DNA from: Sulfurospirillum sp. UBA4058
GTDB taxonomy: Bacteria; Campylobacterota; Campylobacteria; Campylobacterales; Sulfurospirillaceae
Direction: 5' to 3'
Length of the DNA: 54,346 nucleotides
Assembly (NCBI GenBank): GCA_002382085.1
Contig: DFZK01000008.1
Coordinates: forward strand, 41,417-95,762
Part shown: piece by piece, positions 42,507-51,171 of the stretch
How the letters are laid out: every line of letters starts with the position of its first letter
How positions within the stretch are numbered: the first letter of the stretch is position 1
Position numbers and translations under genes: made by a program
Notes under the pieces: model-generated
What the model saw: the letters and a program-made list of their open reading frames with translations, nothing else
Databases searched by the model: none
What the model was told of the DNA's origin: nothing

Positions 42507-43829
42507 TTAGAACTTATACGACAGGTAAAAACGGGCGTACGTAAAGCTGTCTTCGCCCGGAACGTCATACGTGCCGTATCCTGCCCAAAGACGCGTCGAT
42601 AGCCCTTTGAGCGCTCCGCTAAAAGCATACGTCAAATCAATATTGACTTCGTCGGCGTCGTCAAGGTACATACGATTTCCAACCCTTCCCGACGTGGCAA
42701 TCGTTCCGGTCGTACCGCTGTTCATATACCCTTTTTCGCTTTGGGTATAGTGAGCAAACTTAAGTCCCGAGTTAAAGCCCGCAATGCCGAAACCGTAAAG
42801 TGCTTCGATAGAGTAAGCGTCAACACCCGCAAAAATAGCGTTATTGGTGAGCATATCGGTATAGGCGATCGTATCGGGAACGTGTCCGAAGGTTCCGGGG
42901 AAATTCGCCTCATCGTCCATCGTCGTATAGGCGAGGTTGAATTTTACGCCGCTTAGTGCCGTCGAGACTTTAAATCCGTACAACGTCGCATCGTCGTTAC
43001 CCGCAACGCTTGGAGTATCATAATGCGCGCCGGCGTACGTCATCGCTAACGAGAGCGGAAAATCGATCGGAAGCTTGTATTCGGCTTGGAGATAATACTG
43101 ATCATACCCTCCCGCATTGATAAAAATAGGAGCATCCCATAACTTTTTATTTTCATCGGTCGTCACATATTGCCCGTCTAACGCTAAGCCCGATAAAGAG
43201 GTATTTTTAAAGAAGACGGAGTACATGCCCTTATCGAAATGCTCGTCTTTTTGCGTCGGAGAAGTGGTTGCATCGCTTCCGTATCGCATCTTCCAATCTT
43301 GAATATAGAGCAATTTAATCATCGTTTTCGGAAGATCGTTAATCGTCAAGACCGCCGCATCGAACGAATCTTCGAGTGCAAATGCCGTACTGGTCATAAT
43401 CAGCGGTAATTTAATTTTTTGACGTCCTACTTTGATATCCGATTTGGAAAACGTGTATTGAAGGTATGCTTCCGAAAGCAACGTCGTACTGACGGAGTTA
43501 CGCGCATCGTCTTCGCTCGCATAGTCCGTAGCCCCCGTGGAATCTCGTTTTTGTAAGTCCAAATCGTGTGCCGATTGAACACCGAGTCCGAGTTTAAAGC
43601 CTTTGAAGTCGTCCGTGACGTACCTCAACTCGGCGGCAATCGAACCGACGTTAACGTTATTGACGGGAGCCGTTTGGTTGATCGCATCCGATTGGCTACC
43701 GCCCGTATAGACAAATCGAAGATCGCCCGTGACTTTTGCGTTTTTAAACGCTTCTTCCAAAGAGTCGCCCGCAAATACCGCCGTACTCAAAAGTGCTACC
43801 GCCGTTAAAGATAATCTAGCCCATTTCAT
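42507..43829 (-). CDS. Outer-membrane porin, OprD-like campylobacterotal type
   Basis: 440 residues with a signal peptide (MKWARLSLTAVALLSTAVFA) and many alternating beta strands (GFKLGLGVQSAHDLDLQKRD; YLQAEYKLPIDFPLSLAMTY), ending in YARFYLSYKF with the aromatic C-terminus needed for outer-membrane insertion. The order fits the OprD-like porin family of campylobacterota. Specificity cannot be read. It lies just downstream of the fccABC-like operon on the same strand and may supply the enzyme's substrate to the periplasm. Confidence 0.85.
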   Translation of the reverse strand: MKWARLSLTAVALLSTAVFAGDSLEEAFKNAKVTGDLRFVYTGGSQSDAINQTAPVNNVNVGSIAAELRYVTDDFKGFKLGLGVQSAHDLDLQKRDSTGATDYASEDDARNSVSTTLLSEAYLQYTFSKSDIKVGRQKIKLPLIMTSTAFALEDSFDAAVLTINDLPKTMIKLLYIQDWKMRYGSDATTSPTQKDEHFDKGMYSVFFKNTSLSGLALDGQYVTTDENKKLWDAPIFINAGGYDQYYLQAEYKLPIDFPLSLAMTYAGAHYDTPSVAGNDDATLYGFKVSTALSGVKFNLAYTTMDDEANFPGTFGHVPDTIAYTDMLTNNAIFAGVDAYSIEALYGFGIAGFNSGLKFAHYTQSEKGYMNSGTTGTIATSGRVGNRMYLDDADEVNIDLTYAFSGALKGLSTRLWAGYGTYDVPGEDSFTYARFYLSYKF

Positions 43830-43853
43830 CGTTTTCTCCTTTTTGACCCATGC

Positions 43854-43869
43854 GACATGTTACATGTCA
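43854..43869. promoter_or_regulatory. Palindrome upstream of the porin gene
   Basis: GACATGT (43854-43860), T, ACATGTC (43862-43868) forms a perfect 15-bp palindrome 25-40 bp upstream of the porin ATG. Twelve of its bases, TGTTACATGTCA (43858-43869), are repeated exactly at 46671-46682 upstream of the flavocytochrome gene. A nearby hairpin (CCCGTTGA 43888-43895 with TCAACGGG 43905-43912) separates the cytochrome gene from this site. Confidence 0.5.
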
Positions 43870-43919
43870 CATACGATTCCTACTTCGCCCGTTGACGTAT
43901 CGCTTCAACGGGTCTGTTT

Positions 43920-44552
43920 TTATTTCATCTCTTCAGCCAATTTTTTCTCGACCGCATCTTTGTATTTGTCTAACTTGCCTTTATAATAGTCATACTCCGG
44001 ATGATAGTAATTGAGCATACTTCGTAACCCTTGATGACCGACTTCCGCGTGGCAAGAGGCACAACCTACCGCCTGATCCGTATTTTTTAGGCTCGCATAA
44101 TGCGCATGCATCGAACGACCTTTTTCGCTGATGTTGGCATTGTCTCGATAATTGACGTGGCAGTGAATACACCCCTCGTCTTTAACGAAATGATCTTTAT
44201 TGACGCGATTAGCTTGCCAATCGATCGCATCAACGTTACCGAAGAAATGAATCGCTCCCTCGACAACGCCGTTTTTCGCTTTCGTGAAAATGTAGCCCAA
44301 GACATTGTCTTGCGGTAAGTGACACGTCACGCACGTTACTTTGATGCCGCTTTTACCCGCACCGCCGTGAACATCGTTACGATAAGCCGCAACCATCGGC
44401 TTCATTTCGTGGCAGACGATGCAAAAACGATCGTCGCTCGTTCGATGCAAACCCTCATAAACGCCTAGAGAGAATAGAACTCCGAATAACGCACCGCCGA
44501 GTGCTATCCAAACCAGTTTACTTTTTAAGATGAGAACTAGTTTTTTCATCAT
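43920..44552 (-). CDS. fccC: NapC/NirT-family membrane tetrahaem cytochrome c
   Basis: 210 residues from ATG 44552, which overlaps the previous stop (ATGA); the longer frame starts with TTG. An N-terminal membrane helix (LVWIALGGALFGVLFSLGVY) is followed by four CxxCH haem sites: FCIVCHEM, CVTCHLP, CIHCHV and CASCHAE. The layout is that of NapC/NrfH-type quinol dehydrogenases, which pass electrons from menaquinol to periplasmic partners. It probably feeds the tetrahaem protein and flavoprotein encoded by the two upstream genes. Symbol by analogy with the Wolinella fccABC set. Confidence 0.85.
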   Translation of the reverse strand: MMKKLVLILKSKLVWIALGGALFGVLFSLGVYEGLHRTSDDRFCIVCHEMKPMVAAYRNDVHGGAGKSGIKVTCVTCHLPQDNVLGYIFTKAKNGVVEGAIHFFGNVDAIDWQANRVNKDHFVKDEGCIHCHVNYRDNANISEKGRSMHAHYASLKNTDQAVGCASCHAEVGHQGLRSMLNYYHPEYDYYKGKLDKYKDAVEKKLAEEMK

Positions 44553-44992
44553 GGCGTTTTCCTCATCCAAATTTTCACGTCGTTACTATGGCAACTCAAG
44601 CACATATTGTCCGAGGGTTTATGCTCGTTGTGGCACTCGTCGCAATAGAGTTTAGGCCCGTCGTGAATCGAGTTGTGCGGATTGACATGTAAGGCATCCA
44701 TAAATTTAAGTCTGTCCGCCAAATACTGTTTCGTCTTATGACAAGAGAGACAACCTTCATCGCCGATCGCTTTGAAATCTTCGGGATTATCGCCTTGTTT
44801 TTCATGGCAATCGGTACACCTCAGCGAAAGCTTCGCATGGTGTGCCTTGATAGGGTATTTTTCTTTGAGCTCGGGCGTCATCGCGACGTGAGGGGAAGCC
44901 GGAGGCGGCGACCCTTCACTGGCGATTAAGAAACTCACCGCACTCAAAATAACAAAAAACCCTACGGTGAAAAGAGTTTTTTTGCTACGCAT
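44549..44992 (-). CDS. fccB: Periplasmic tetrahaem cytochrome c
   Basis: 147 residues from ATG 44992, two bases after the flavoprotein stop; a longer frame to 45034 is less likely. It has a signal peptide (KKTLFTVGFFVILSAVSFLI) and four CxxCH haem sites: CTDCHEK, CLSCHKT, CDECHNE and CLSCHSN. It resembles the cytochrome domain of Shewanella-type flavocytochromes and the small cytochrome of Wolinella fccABC. It carries electrons between the NapC-type protein and the flavoprotein in the periplasm. Confidence 0.82.
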   Translation of the reverse strand: MRSKKTLFTVGFFVILSAVSFLIASEGSPPPASPHVAMTPELKEKYPIKAHHAKLSLRCTDCHEKQGDNPEDFKAIGDEGCLSCHKTKQYLADRLKFMDALHVNPHNSIHDGPKLYCDECHNEHKPSDNMCLSCHSNDVKIWMRKTP

Positions 44993-44994
44993 GG

Positions 44995-46563
44995 TTAGAT
45001 GTTCTCTCCCGCAATCAAGCCGAACGTGAGACAATCGGTCACCGCAACCGTACCTAAACGGCTTGCGCCGTGCGTTCCACCTGTGACTTCACCTGCGGCA
45101 AATAGACCCGGAATTGGTTTGCCCGTGTTGCCGGAGATGACTTGCGCTTTGGTGTTGATTTGTAAACCGCCCATCGTATGGTGAGGTTTAGGCATCAAAC
45201 GAATCGCATAAAACGGTCCTTTCATCTCAATCGCTTCTTTGCCCTTCATCTCTTTCAGCGTTTGTTTTTTGAACTGATCTTCAACGCCGTTTTTTGCATC
45301 TTCGTTGTACTTTTTGATCGTCTCTTTGAGTGCGTCCGCCGGAATTTTGTAGTTTGCCGCAAGTGCGTCAAGCGTATCGAATTTTTTCATCACGCCGCCG
45401 GTTAAGCCTTTTTCCATAATCGGATAGACTTGTTCTTCAAAAGTATTGTACGTTCCGATCGTAACGGGATAGGCTTTGGGGTCTTCTCTTAAAATGACGT
45501 ACTCGGCGTCCGCTCTGGTTTTACGATCCGCCATTTCGTTCATGAAACGTTTTCCGTTTCGCACGTCGACCGCAACGCCGAGTTTAAAGAGTCCTTGTTG
45601 GGTCAAAAGCGGTGCAACGCCGAAACCTCTCTCATCCGGACTTGCCCACGGACCTTGTTGAATCCAGTCGATATGCACGGGCATCGCACCGATTTGGAAG
45701 GCTTTTAAAAGCGCACCCGCGGTCGCACCGTCGTGGTTGGTCGCATCTTGATCGGGCGTGATGCGCGGATCTTGAAGTTTTCTAAACATTTTATCCATGG
45801 AGAAACCGCCGCTCGCAAGCACGACGCCTTTTTTGGCTTTGTAGACTTTTTTCTCGCCGGTTTTGTTTTCGATGTCGTCGCTGAAGAGTTTTGGGTCGAA
45901 ACGGTAGTTGATACGCGCCGTGACGCCTACAACGCTTGTCCCGTCCGCACTCATCACAAAATCATCCATTTTGGTACGCGTCATGATTTTACAACCGGGA
46001 AGTTTTTCGACAAATTCGTGCATCGGTTTGATAACGCCCGAACCGCTCATATTGTCCGTAACAAGGGATCTTGGAGCGGAGTGACCGCCAAACCATGCGG
46101 GTTTCACGTCTTGCCATTTTGCACCGCATTTGATAGAGAAATCCAGTGCGTCTTGGGCACGTTTGACGATGGTTTCTAAGAGTTCGACGTGGTTGATGCC
46201 AAGACCGGCTTTGAGACAATCTTTGATGAAAAGCTCACCGGAATCTTGGATACCGTATTTTTTTTGCCACGTACTGTTGGGAACCGCCATACCGCCGCCG
46301 TTGATAACGGAGTTACCGCCTATACGTCCCATTTTCTCTAAGATCAATACTTTGTAACCGCGTTCCGCCGCTTTCGCCGCCGCCGCCAGTCCCGCAAAAC
46401 CCGTACCGATAACGATAACGTCGTACTCTTCGTCAAATTTAACGTCTTTTTCGGTGGGAGCCGCCGCCATAGCGTTACTTGCGCTTAGCATTGCCAAACC
46501 GGCGGTACTCAAAGCTCCTAATTTTAAAGCGTCTCTTCGAGACATCGTCTCTTTATTGCTCAT
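44995..46563 (-). CDS. fccA: Periplasmic flavoprotein reductase (fumarate/enoate reductase type), Tat-exported
   Basis: 522 residues with a Tat signal (MSRRDALKLGALSTAGLAML) and the FAD-binding region of fumarate reductase flavoproteins (VIVIGTGFAGLAAAAKAAER; GGNSVINGGGMAVPN). Active-site candidates are Arg in DRKTRADAEYVIL, His in PKPHHTMGGLQIN and Arg in THGASRLGTVAV. The His that binds substrate in Shewanella fumarate reductase (usual H-P motif) is not seen: that stretch reads IDWIQQGPWASPDE. So another unsaturated acid such as a methacrylate- or arylacrylate-type compound is possible. First gene of a three-gene operon. Confidence 0.82.
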   Translation of the reverse strand: MSNKETMSRRDALKLGALSTAGLAMLSASNAMAAAPTEKDVKFDEEYDVIVIGTGFAGLAAAAKAAERGYKVLILEKMGRIGGNSVINGGGMAVPNSTWQKKYGIQDSGELFIKDCLKAGLGINHVELLETIVKRAQDALDFSIKCGAKWQDVKPAWFGGHSAPRSLVTDNMSGSGVIKPMHEFVEKLPGCKIMTRTKMDDFVMSADGTSVVGVTARINYRFDPKLFSDDIENKTGEKKVYKAKKGVVLASGGFSMDKMFRKLQDPRITPDQDATNHDGATAGALLKAFQIGAMPVHIDWIQQGPWASPDERGFGVAPLLTQQGLFKLGVAVDVRNGKRFMNEMADRKTRADAEYVILREDPKAYPVTIGTYNTFEEQVYPIMEKGLTGGVMKKFDTLDALAANYKIPADALKETIKKYNEDAKNGVEDQFKKQTLKEMKGKEAIEMKGPFYAIRLMPKPHHTMGGLQINTKAQVISGNTGKPIPGLFAAGEVTGGTHGASRLGTVAVTDCLTFGLIAGENI

Positions 46564-46670
46564 TGTAATACTCCTTTTGAAATAGTGTTTTTTATTTCTA
46601 ACTTAATTCTAATGATTAATCGTGAGATTTAATGTGAGATAGTTTCAAAAGAGCCTAATCCAAAAAAGAG

Positions 46671-46682
46671 TGTTACATGTCA
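46671..46682. promoter_or_regulatory. TGTTACATGTCA site upstream of the flavocytochrome operon
   Basis: This 12-mer, 108 bp upstream of the flavoprotein ATG, is identical to the one before the porin gene (43858-43869). It is the only other copy I found by eye. A shared operator for porin and reductase is inferred. The rest of 46564-46793 has no gene and should contain the promoters of the flavoprotein and DTW genes. Confidence 0.45.
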
Positions 46683-46793
46683 TGCTCTAGCATTGAAAAA
46701 AAAGAGAAAAAACTTCTCTTTAGAAGGCTTAAACGAGCCGTTTGGCTTTATGGGGTATCATTCGTATTGAGATTAATGTAAGGATTTAAGCCG

Positions 46794-47432
46794 ATGCCGA
46801 CGATTGAGGGAGATAGGGAACGGTGTTACCGCTGTTACCGACCGAAAAGTTCGTGTATGTGCGCTTACGTTCGCGCGATTGAGACGCAAACCCAATTCAT
46901 TATTTTAATGCATCCTAAAGAGTTTAAAAAAACCAAAAACGGGACGGGGCGACTCACGCATCTCTCTTTGCCCCATTCCGAGCTGTTTATCGGCATCGAT
47001 TTTAGCGACAACGCGCGTATCAATGACATTATCGCGACGCACGAGAGTTTCATTCTTTACCCTTCCCGAGACGCGATCAACCTCAGCCGTCAAAATCCGC
47101 AGGATCCAAACATCTTACATGTCAAAAAGCCGACGGCGATTTTTTTGATCGATTCGACGTGGGCGTGTTCACTGAAAATGATGAAAGAGAGCCGCAATCT
47201 TCACGCACTGCCACACCTCAGTTTTGATGCGACCAAGCGTTCGGAATTTAAAATCAAAGAGCAGCCCTCGCCCTATTGCCTCTCGACGATCGAATCCGCG
47301 TTAAGGGTTTTAGAACTTTTGACGCAATGGCATATCGAAACGATCGCACCCGCAAAACTTGAGGCGTTTCTCACGCCTTTTCATGCGATGGTCGATTATC
47401 AATGGGAGCGTATCGCGCACCTTCGTACCTGA
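46794..47432 (+). CDS. DTW-domain protein (tRNA-uridine aminocarboxypropyltransferase family)
   Basis: 212 residues with the DTW signature in the form FLIDSTWACSLKMM, and an N-terminal cysteine set (CYRCYRP, SSCMCAY) likely to bind zinc. Members such as TapT/YfiP use S-adenosylmethionine to add an aminocarboxypropyl group to a uridine of tRNA. The S-adenosylmethionine-binding and catalytic segment spans about 110-130. ATG follows a weak ribosome site. It stands alone between the flavocytochrome operon and a membrane protein gene. Confidence 0.8.
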   Translation: MPTIEGDRERCYRCYRPKSSCMCAYVRAIETQTQFIILMHPKEFKKTKNGTGRLTHLSLPHSELFIGIDFSDNARINDIIATHESFILYPSRDAINLSRQNPQDPNILHVKKPTAIFLIDSTWACSLKMMKESRNLHALPHLSFDATKRSEFKIKEQPSPYCLSTIESALRVLELLTQWHIETIAPAKLEAFLTPFHAMVDYQWERIAHLRT

Positions 47433-47457
47433 AAGACGTAGCGTATCGGCGTCCGGT

Positions 47458-47955
47458 TTAACGGTAAGCCAATTTGGCTTGGCCGGGCATCACGAAGAAA
47501 AAACCGACCGAAGCGATGATGAGGAGATTGACCAAGGTCGTAAAGTCGAGCGTTAGCATAAAAACGACCAACCCGACGATCGCAACGGCATCAAAAATCG
47601 CTAAATGTATGAACATCTGCGTCGTATAGGCTTTTATCAAGAACGCAAACGCCGCTTCTTCGCTCTCAAACGTTTGTGTTTTCATGGAAGCGATCAAAGC
47701 TTTATGAACACGGTTGAAGTGCGCTATGCCGATTGCCGTCACGATGACGGAAAAGAGATAAATCACGCTAAGCCACGTCAATCCCAAAAAGACGGGAACG
47801 TGTAAAACTTCGGGCGTATAGCGCGGTTTGTACGCGGCGTATGCCATCAAAAAGTAGCAAATCGCTCCGTAAACGAGGAGTGCATTTAACATCGTGAACC
47901 AAACGACTTTGAGCGTCTTTAACGCTTTTACGTCCTGAAACCGGCGATCGTGCAT
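47458..47955 (-). CDS. Four-helix inner-membrane protein of unknown function
   Basis: 165 residues with four hydrophobic helices: about 20-42 (MLNALLVYGAICYFLMAYA), 52-76 (VFLGLTWLSVIYLFSVIVTA), 112-135 (FIHLAIFDAVAIVGLVVFML) and 140-158 (LVNLLIIASVGFFFVMPG). No family is recognised; the layout is typical of small conserved membrane proteins. Converges on the DTW gene. Confidence 0.65.
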   Translation of the reverse strand: MHDRRFQDVKALKTLKVVWFTMLNALLVYGAICYFLMAYAAYKPRYTPEVLHVPVFLGLTWLSVIYLFSVIVTAIGIAHFNRVHKALIASMKTQTFESEEAAFAFLIKAYTTQMFIHLAIFDAVAIVGLVVFMLTLDFTTLVNLLIIASVGFFFVMPGQAKLAYR

Positions 47956-48066
47956 GAAAGCTCCTTTAAAATGAATGCGTCATTATACATTAAGCCGCTC
48001 GTTTACGCGTCCGTAGCCTGAAATTTAACCTTAAATTAATCGATTCTGATCTACTATTGCTTTAAT

Positions 48067-48090
48067 ATTTAACCAACCGGTCGGTTAAAT
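48067..48090. promoter_or_regulatory. Probable TetR operator
   Basis: A 24-bp dyad centred on ACCGGT: ATTTAACCAACC (48067-48078) with GGTCGGTTAAAT (48079-48090), symmetric except at one base pair. It ends 22 bp before the ATG of the TetR-type gene, so self-repression is likely. Confidence 0.6.
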
Positions 48091-48112
48091 TTAGAGAGGA
48101 AAAAGGGATAAA

Positions 48113-48727
48113 ATGAGAGAAGATACGAAAGAAAAAATCCTCACAACCGCCTACACGCTCTTTGCACTTAAAGGGTTTGAGTCGTGCAGTATGAACGATA
48201 TCGCCAAAGAAGCAAATGTTAACAAAGCTTCGCTGTACTACCATTTTCCAAACAAAGAGGGGCTTTACGAAGAGGTCATAAAAGGCATTTTGGAAAGTTT
48301 TTACACGCGGGTTTCGAGTGCCGTGAGTCAAGAGAGTACCCCTCACGCCAAACTCTATGCGTTTATTTACGCTTTTGGAGAAAATTTTACCGACAATCGC
48401 CATATGGCACCCTTGATGCTACGTGAATTGGCCTCAAACGGCGCGAATCTCTCTGTGGACGTCAAAGCCATTTTACTGCGCAATATGACGCTGCTTCAAA
48501 GCATTTTAGAACTAGGAAAGACGCAAGGTCTTTTTAGAGACTCTCCCGTTTTTGTTGTCTATTTGACAATCGTCGGAACGATGAATATGTACACGGCAAC
48601 CTCAAAACTGCGTAAAAATATGCGCGCAAAAAGCACTATCAGCGGATTTGATCTTGGTGCTAAAGAGCTTGCAAACGAAATTATGCAACTGCTTTTAGCA
48701 GGATTAAGCGTAAAGGAGAGCATATGA
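48113..48727 (+). CDS. TetR/AcrR-family transcriptional regulator
   Basis: 204 residues. The N-terminal helix-turn-helix is clear: KILTTAYTLFALKGFESCSM, IAKEANVNKASLYYHFPNKE. The rest is helical and would hold a small-molecule pocket. The stop overlaps the ATG of the following thiamine-diphosphate enzyme gene (ATGA), so it is co-transcribed with it. The dyad at 48067-48090 is its probable operator. Confidence 0.9.
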   Translation: MREDTKEKILTTAYTLFALKGFESCSMNDIAKEANVNKASLYYHFPNKEGLYEEVIKGILESFYTRVSSAVSQESTPHAKLYAFIYAFGENFTDNRHMAPLMLRELASNGANLSVDVKAILLRNMTLLQSILELGKTQGLFRDSPVFVVYLTIVGTMNMYTATSKLRKNMRAKSTISGFDLGAKELANEIMQLLLAGLSVKESI

Positions 48728-50418
48728 AAGGGGCAGACATCGTCGCTAAAAGCTTGGAAGATCTCGGCATTGGCTACGTTTTCGGTTACACGGGAGCCGC
48801 AATTTTGCCCGTTATCGATGCTATCGGACGTAGTAGCATCACGATGGTTGTCAATTCCAACGAACAATCAGCCGCTTTTAGCGCGGCAGGCTATTCGCGA
48901 TCCGGCAACCGTGTCGGTGTCGCGGTTGTGACCTCAGGTCCCGCAATTACCAATACGCTGACGGCGGTTGCCGACTCTTATGCCGACAGTATTCCTCTCA
49001 TGGTAATCTCGGGGCAAGTGCCCGAACACAAAATAGGCACGGACTCGTTTCAGCATATCGACGTTGCCGCCGTTTTCGGGGCTACGGCAAAAAAAGTCGT
49101 CACCATCGATAAAATCGAGCAAATCGAATCGGCAATCAAAGATGCGTATTATTTCGCGCTCTCGGGGAAACCGGGTCCCGTCGTTATCGACATACCCGTC
49201 AATCTCCTCCAAAAGGATACGGCATATCTTGCAACGCCGATAGAAACGCATCAGGCGGTTTACACGCAAGAAGCTCACCTTTCGGATACGCAATGCAAAG
49301 CTTTTTTTACCTTGCTTCAAGAAGCAAAACGTCCGCTTTTGTATTTGGGCGGCGGCTTGAATTCTACGCTTGGAAGCGAAGCGATACGAGAATTTAACGC
49401 TCTTTTCAACCTTCCCTCCGTCAACACCTTGATGGCAAAAGGCGTTATTGACGAAAACGACGATTTGTGTATGGGACTGCTCGGTATGTTCGGCACGCCC
49501 TACGCCAATACGATCATTCAATCCAACGATTTTTTCTTCGCCATCGGCGTTCGATGGGACGACAGAGTCGCCGATAAAGTCGGCTTCGCTATCGACGCAA
49601 AAATCGCGTACATCGATATTCATGCCGATAAAGTACGGCAAATACGCAATGAGCGCCGTGTGGATTTTTCCTTTATCGGTGATGCAAGCGTCGCGCTGAA
49701 CGATTTGACGCGGTACGCCAAAACACATGCCATCACGCTTGACATCCCAACATGGCAGGACGAAGCAAGACGTCTGAAACAACATCGTCCGCTTAACTAC
49801 CATCGACACGCTCCGCTTCTCCAGCAAGCCGAAGTGATGGAACTGCTCAACACCCTGATCGATGAAGAGACGATTATAACAACCGGCGTAGGCAATCATC
49901 AGCTTTTAGCGGCACAATACCTTAAAATGAAAAACCCCAAACACTTTCTCACTTCAGGGAGTTTCGGTACGATGGGCTTTGCGATGCCAAACGCGGTCGG
50001 TGCGCACCACGCAAATCCCAACGCTAACGTTGTGGTCGTTGACGGAGACGGAAGTTTTAAAATGAATATGGCAGAACTCTATACCATCGGTTCGCGAGCA
50101 TTGCCTATCAAGATTCTCTTGCTCAACAATCAAAGCGACGGTATGGTGTCTAATCTGGAAAACGTTACGTGTGACGGGCGACACTTTGCTTCGCGAAGAA
50201 TTTACGACGTCGATTTTTCCGCTCTTGCTCGCTGTTGCAATTTTAAATACGCACGCCGTATTGACGCGCGAGACGAACTTTTGACGGCTCTTCGTACATT
50301 TTTAACCACCCAAGGTTCGGCATTCTTGGAAGTCATGACCGATCAAGAAGAAGTTCTCTATCCGGTCGTTCGCCCGGGCACGTCGTATAAAGATATGGAC
50401 GTAGGGCCTTACATGTAA
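48724..50418 (+). CDS. Thiamine-diphosphate-dependent enzyme (acetolactate synthase large-subunit-like)
   Basis: 564 residues with the three usual domains: N-terminal pyrimidine-binding (FGYTGAAILPVIDAIG; Glu47 in SNEQSAAFSAAG), central domain (LYLGGGLNSTLGSEAIREFN) and C-terminal pyrophosphate-binding (VVDGDGSFKMNMAELYTI...NNQSDGMV, Mg2+/ThDP motif). It resembles IlvB/AlsS but no regulatory small subunit is beside it, so it may serve another carboligation or decarboxylation. The gene overlaps tetR by 4 nt. A TTACATGTAA copy forms its last codons (50409-50418). Confidence 0.82.
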   Translation: MKGADIVAKSLEDLGIGYVFGYTGAAILPVIDAIGRSSITMVVNSNEQSAAFSAAGYSRSGNRVGVAVVTSGPAITNTLTAVADSYADSIPLMVISGQVPEHKIGTDSFQHIDVAAVFGATAKKVVTIDKIEQIESAIKDAYYFALSGKPGPVVIDIPVNLLQKDTAYLATPIETHQAVYTQEAHLSDTQCKAFFTLLQEAKRPLLYLGGGLNSTLGSEAIREFNALFNLPSVNTLMAKGVIDENDDLCMGLLGMFGTPYANTIIQSNDFFFAIGVRWDDRVADKVGFAIDAKIAYIDIHADKVRQIRNERRVDFSFIGDASVALNDLTRYAKTHAITLDIPTWQDEARRLKQHRPLNYHRHAPLLQQAEVMELLNTLIDEETIITTGVGNHQLLAAQYLKMKNPKHFLTSGSFGTMGFAMPNAVGAHHANPNANVVVVDGDGSFKMNMAELYTIGSRALPIKILLLNNQSDGMVSNLENVTCDGRHFASRRIYDVDFSALARCCNFKYARRIDARDELLTALRTFLTTQGSAFLEVMTDQEEVLYPVVRPGTSYKDMDVGPYM

Positions 50419-50421
50419 AGC

Positions 50422-51051
50422 TTACCCAAACGCCAACCACACGCCCACACCGAGCATCAACGTCCCTGCAACGCGGTTCATCAGCCTGACGTTGTTGCTC
50501 TTTTGCAAAAACTTACGCATCGTAGAGCCGCCGCTGGCGTAGATAATCAAACAGATAAATTCTAGCACCAAGATAATCGCTAAAAGCACCGTCACTTGCG
50601 GTATCAGCGGCTTTGCTTGGTTGATAAACGGCGGTAAAAGGGCGATGAAAAACGCCCAGCCTTTGGGGTTGGCGATGGCGGTGATAAACCCTTGTGCCGC
50701 AAGCGAAAACGCGGAAATACTCGGCGTACAGTGCATTTCAGTGAGTGCCATCTTGCCGCGATTCAGCCAGAGTTGAACGCCCAAATACCCAAGGTAAAGT
50801 CCGCCCGCATACTTGAAAATCGTAAAAATATCGGGATGATTGATCATGATCGCCGCCACACCTATGACCGAAGAGAGTGCGACGATCGCCACACCGATGA
50901 GTTCACCCGCCATCATGTAAAACGTGCGCTTAAGACCGATGCTCATACCAAGGCTCATCGCCAAAGTCATGCACATCCCGGGCGTGACCGAAACAAAAAA
51001 GAAGGTGGGAAGAAAAAGTGCCATAATCGAAAAATCAACCGCAGAAATCAC
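50422..51051 (-). CDS. LysE/RhtB-family exporter
   Basis: 209 residues from GTG 51051, chosen because AAAGGA lies six bases upstream; a longer frame starts at TTG 51069. The LysE-family N-terminus is clear (PTFFFVSVTPGMCMTLAMSL), then about six membrane helices (MMAGELIGVAIVALSSVIGV; ANPKGWAFFIALLPPFINQA; VLLAIILVLEFICLIIYASG). Members export amino acids or similar metabolites. The substrate is not predictable. Confidence 0.85.
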   Translation of the reverse strand: MISAVDFSIMALFLPTFFFVSVTPGMCMTLAMSLGMSIGLKRTFYMMAGELIGVAIVALSSVIGVAAIMINHPDIFTIFKYAGGLYLGYLGVQLWLNRGKMALTEMHCTPSISAFSLAAQGFITAIANPKGWAFFIALLPPFINQAKPLIPQVTVLLAIILVLEFICLIIYASGGSTMRKFLQKSNNVRLMNRVAGTLMLGVGVWLAFG

Positions 51052-51171
51052 GTTGCGTCCTTTAAGCAAAAAGGCATTATACCCCAGATCGGTGCGAAAA
51101 AACGTTTAAAAAATATGCTTACATGTAAGGTTTGGGTTTTGCTACAATATGCAAAAACAAAAGGCTCACAT

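Noticed and set aside
44549..45034. Longer start of the tetrahaem cytochrome
   Set aside because: The extra 14 residues overlap the flavoprotein gene and would precede the signal peptide; ATG 44992 is better placed.
46994..47093. Minus-strand frames inside the DTW gene
   Set aside because: Shadow frames of a well-supported gene.
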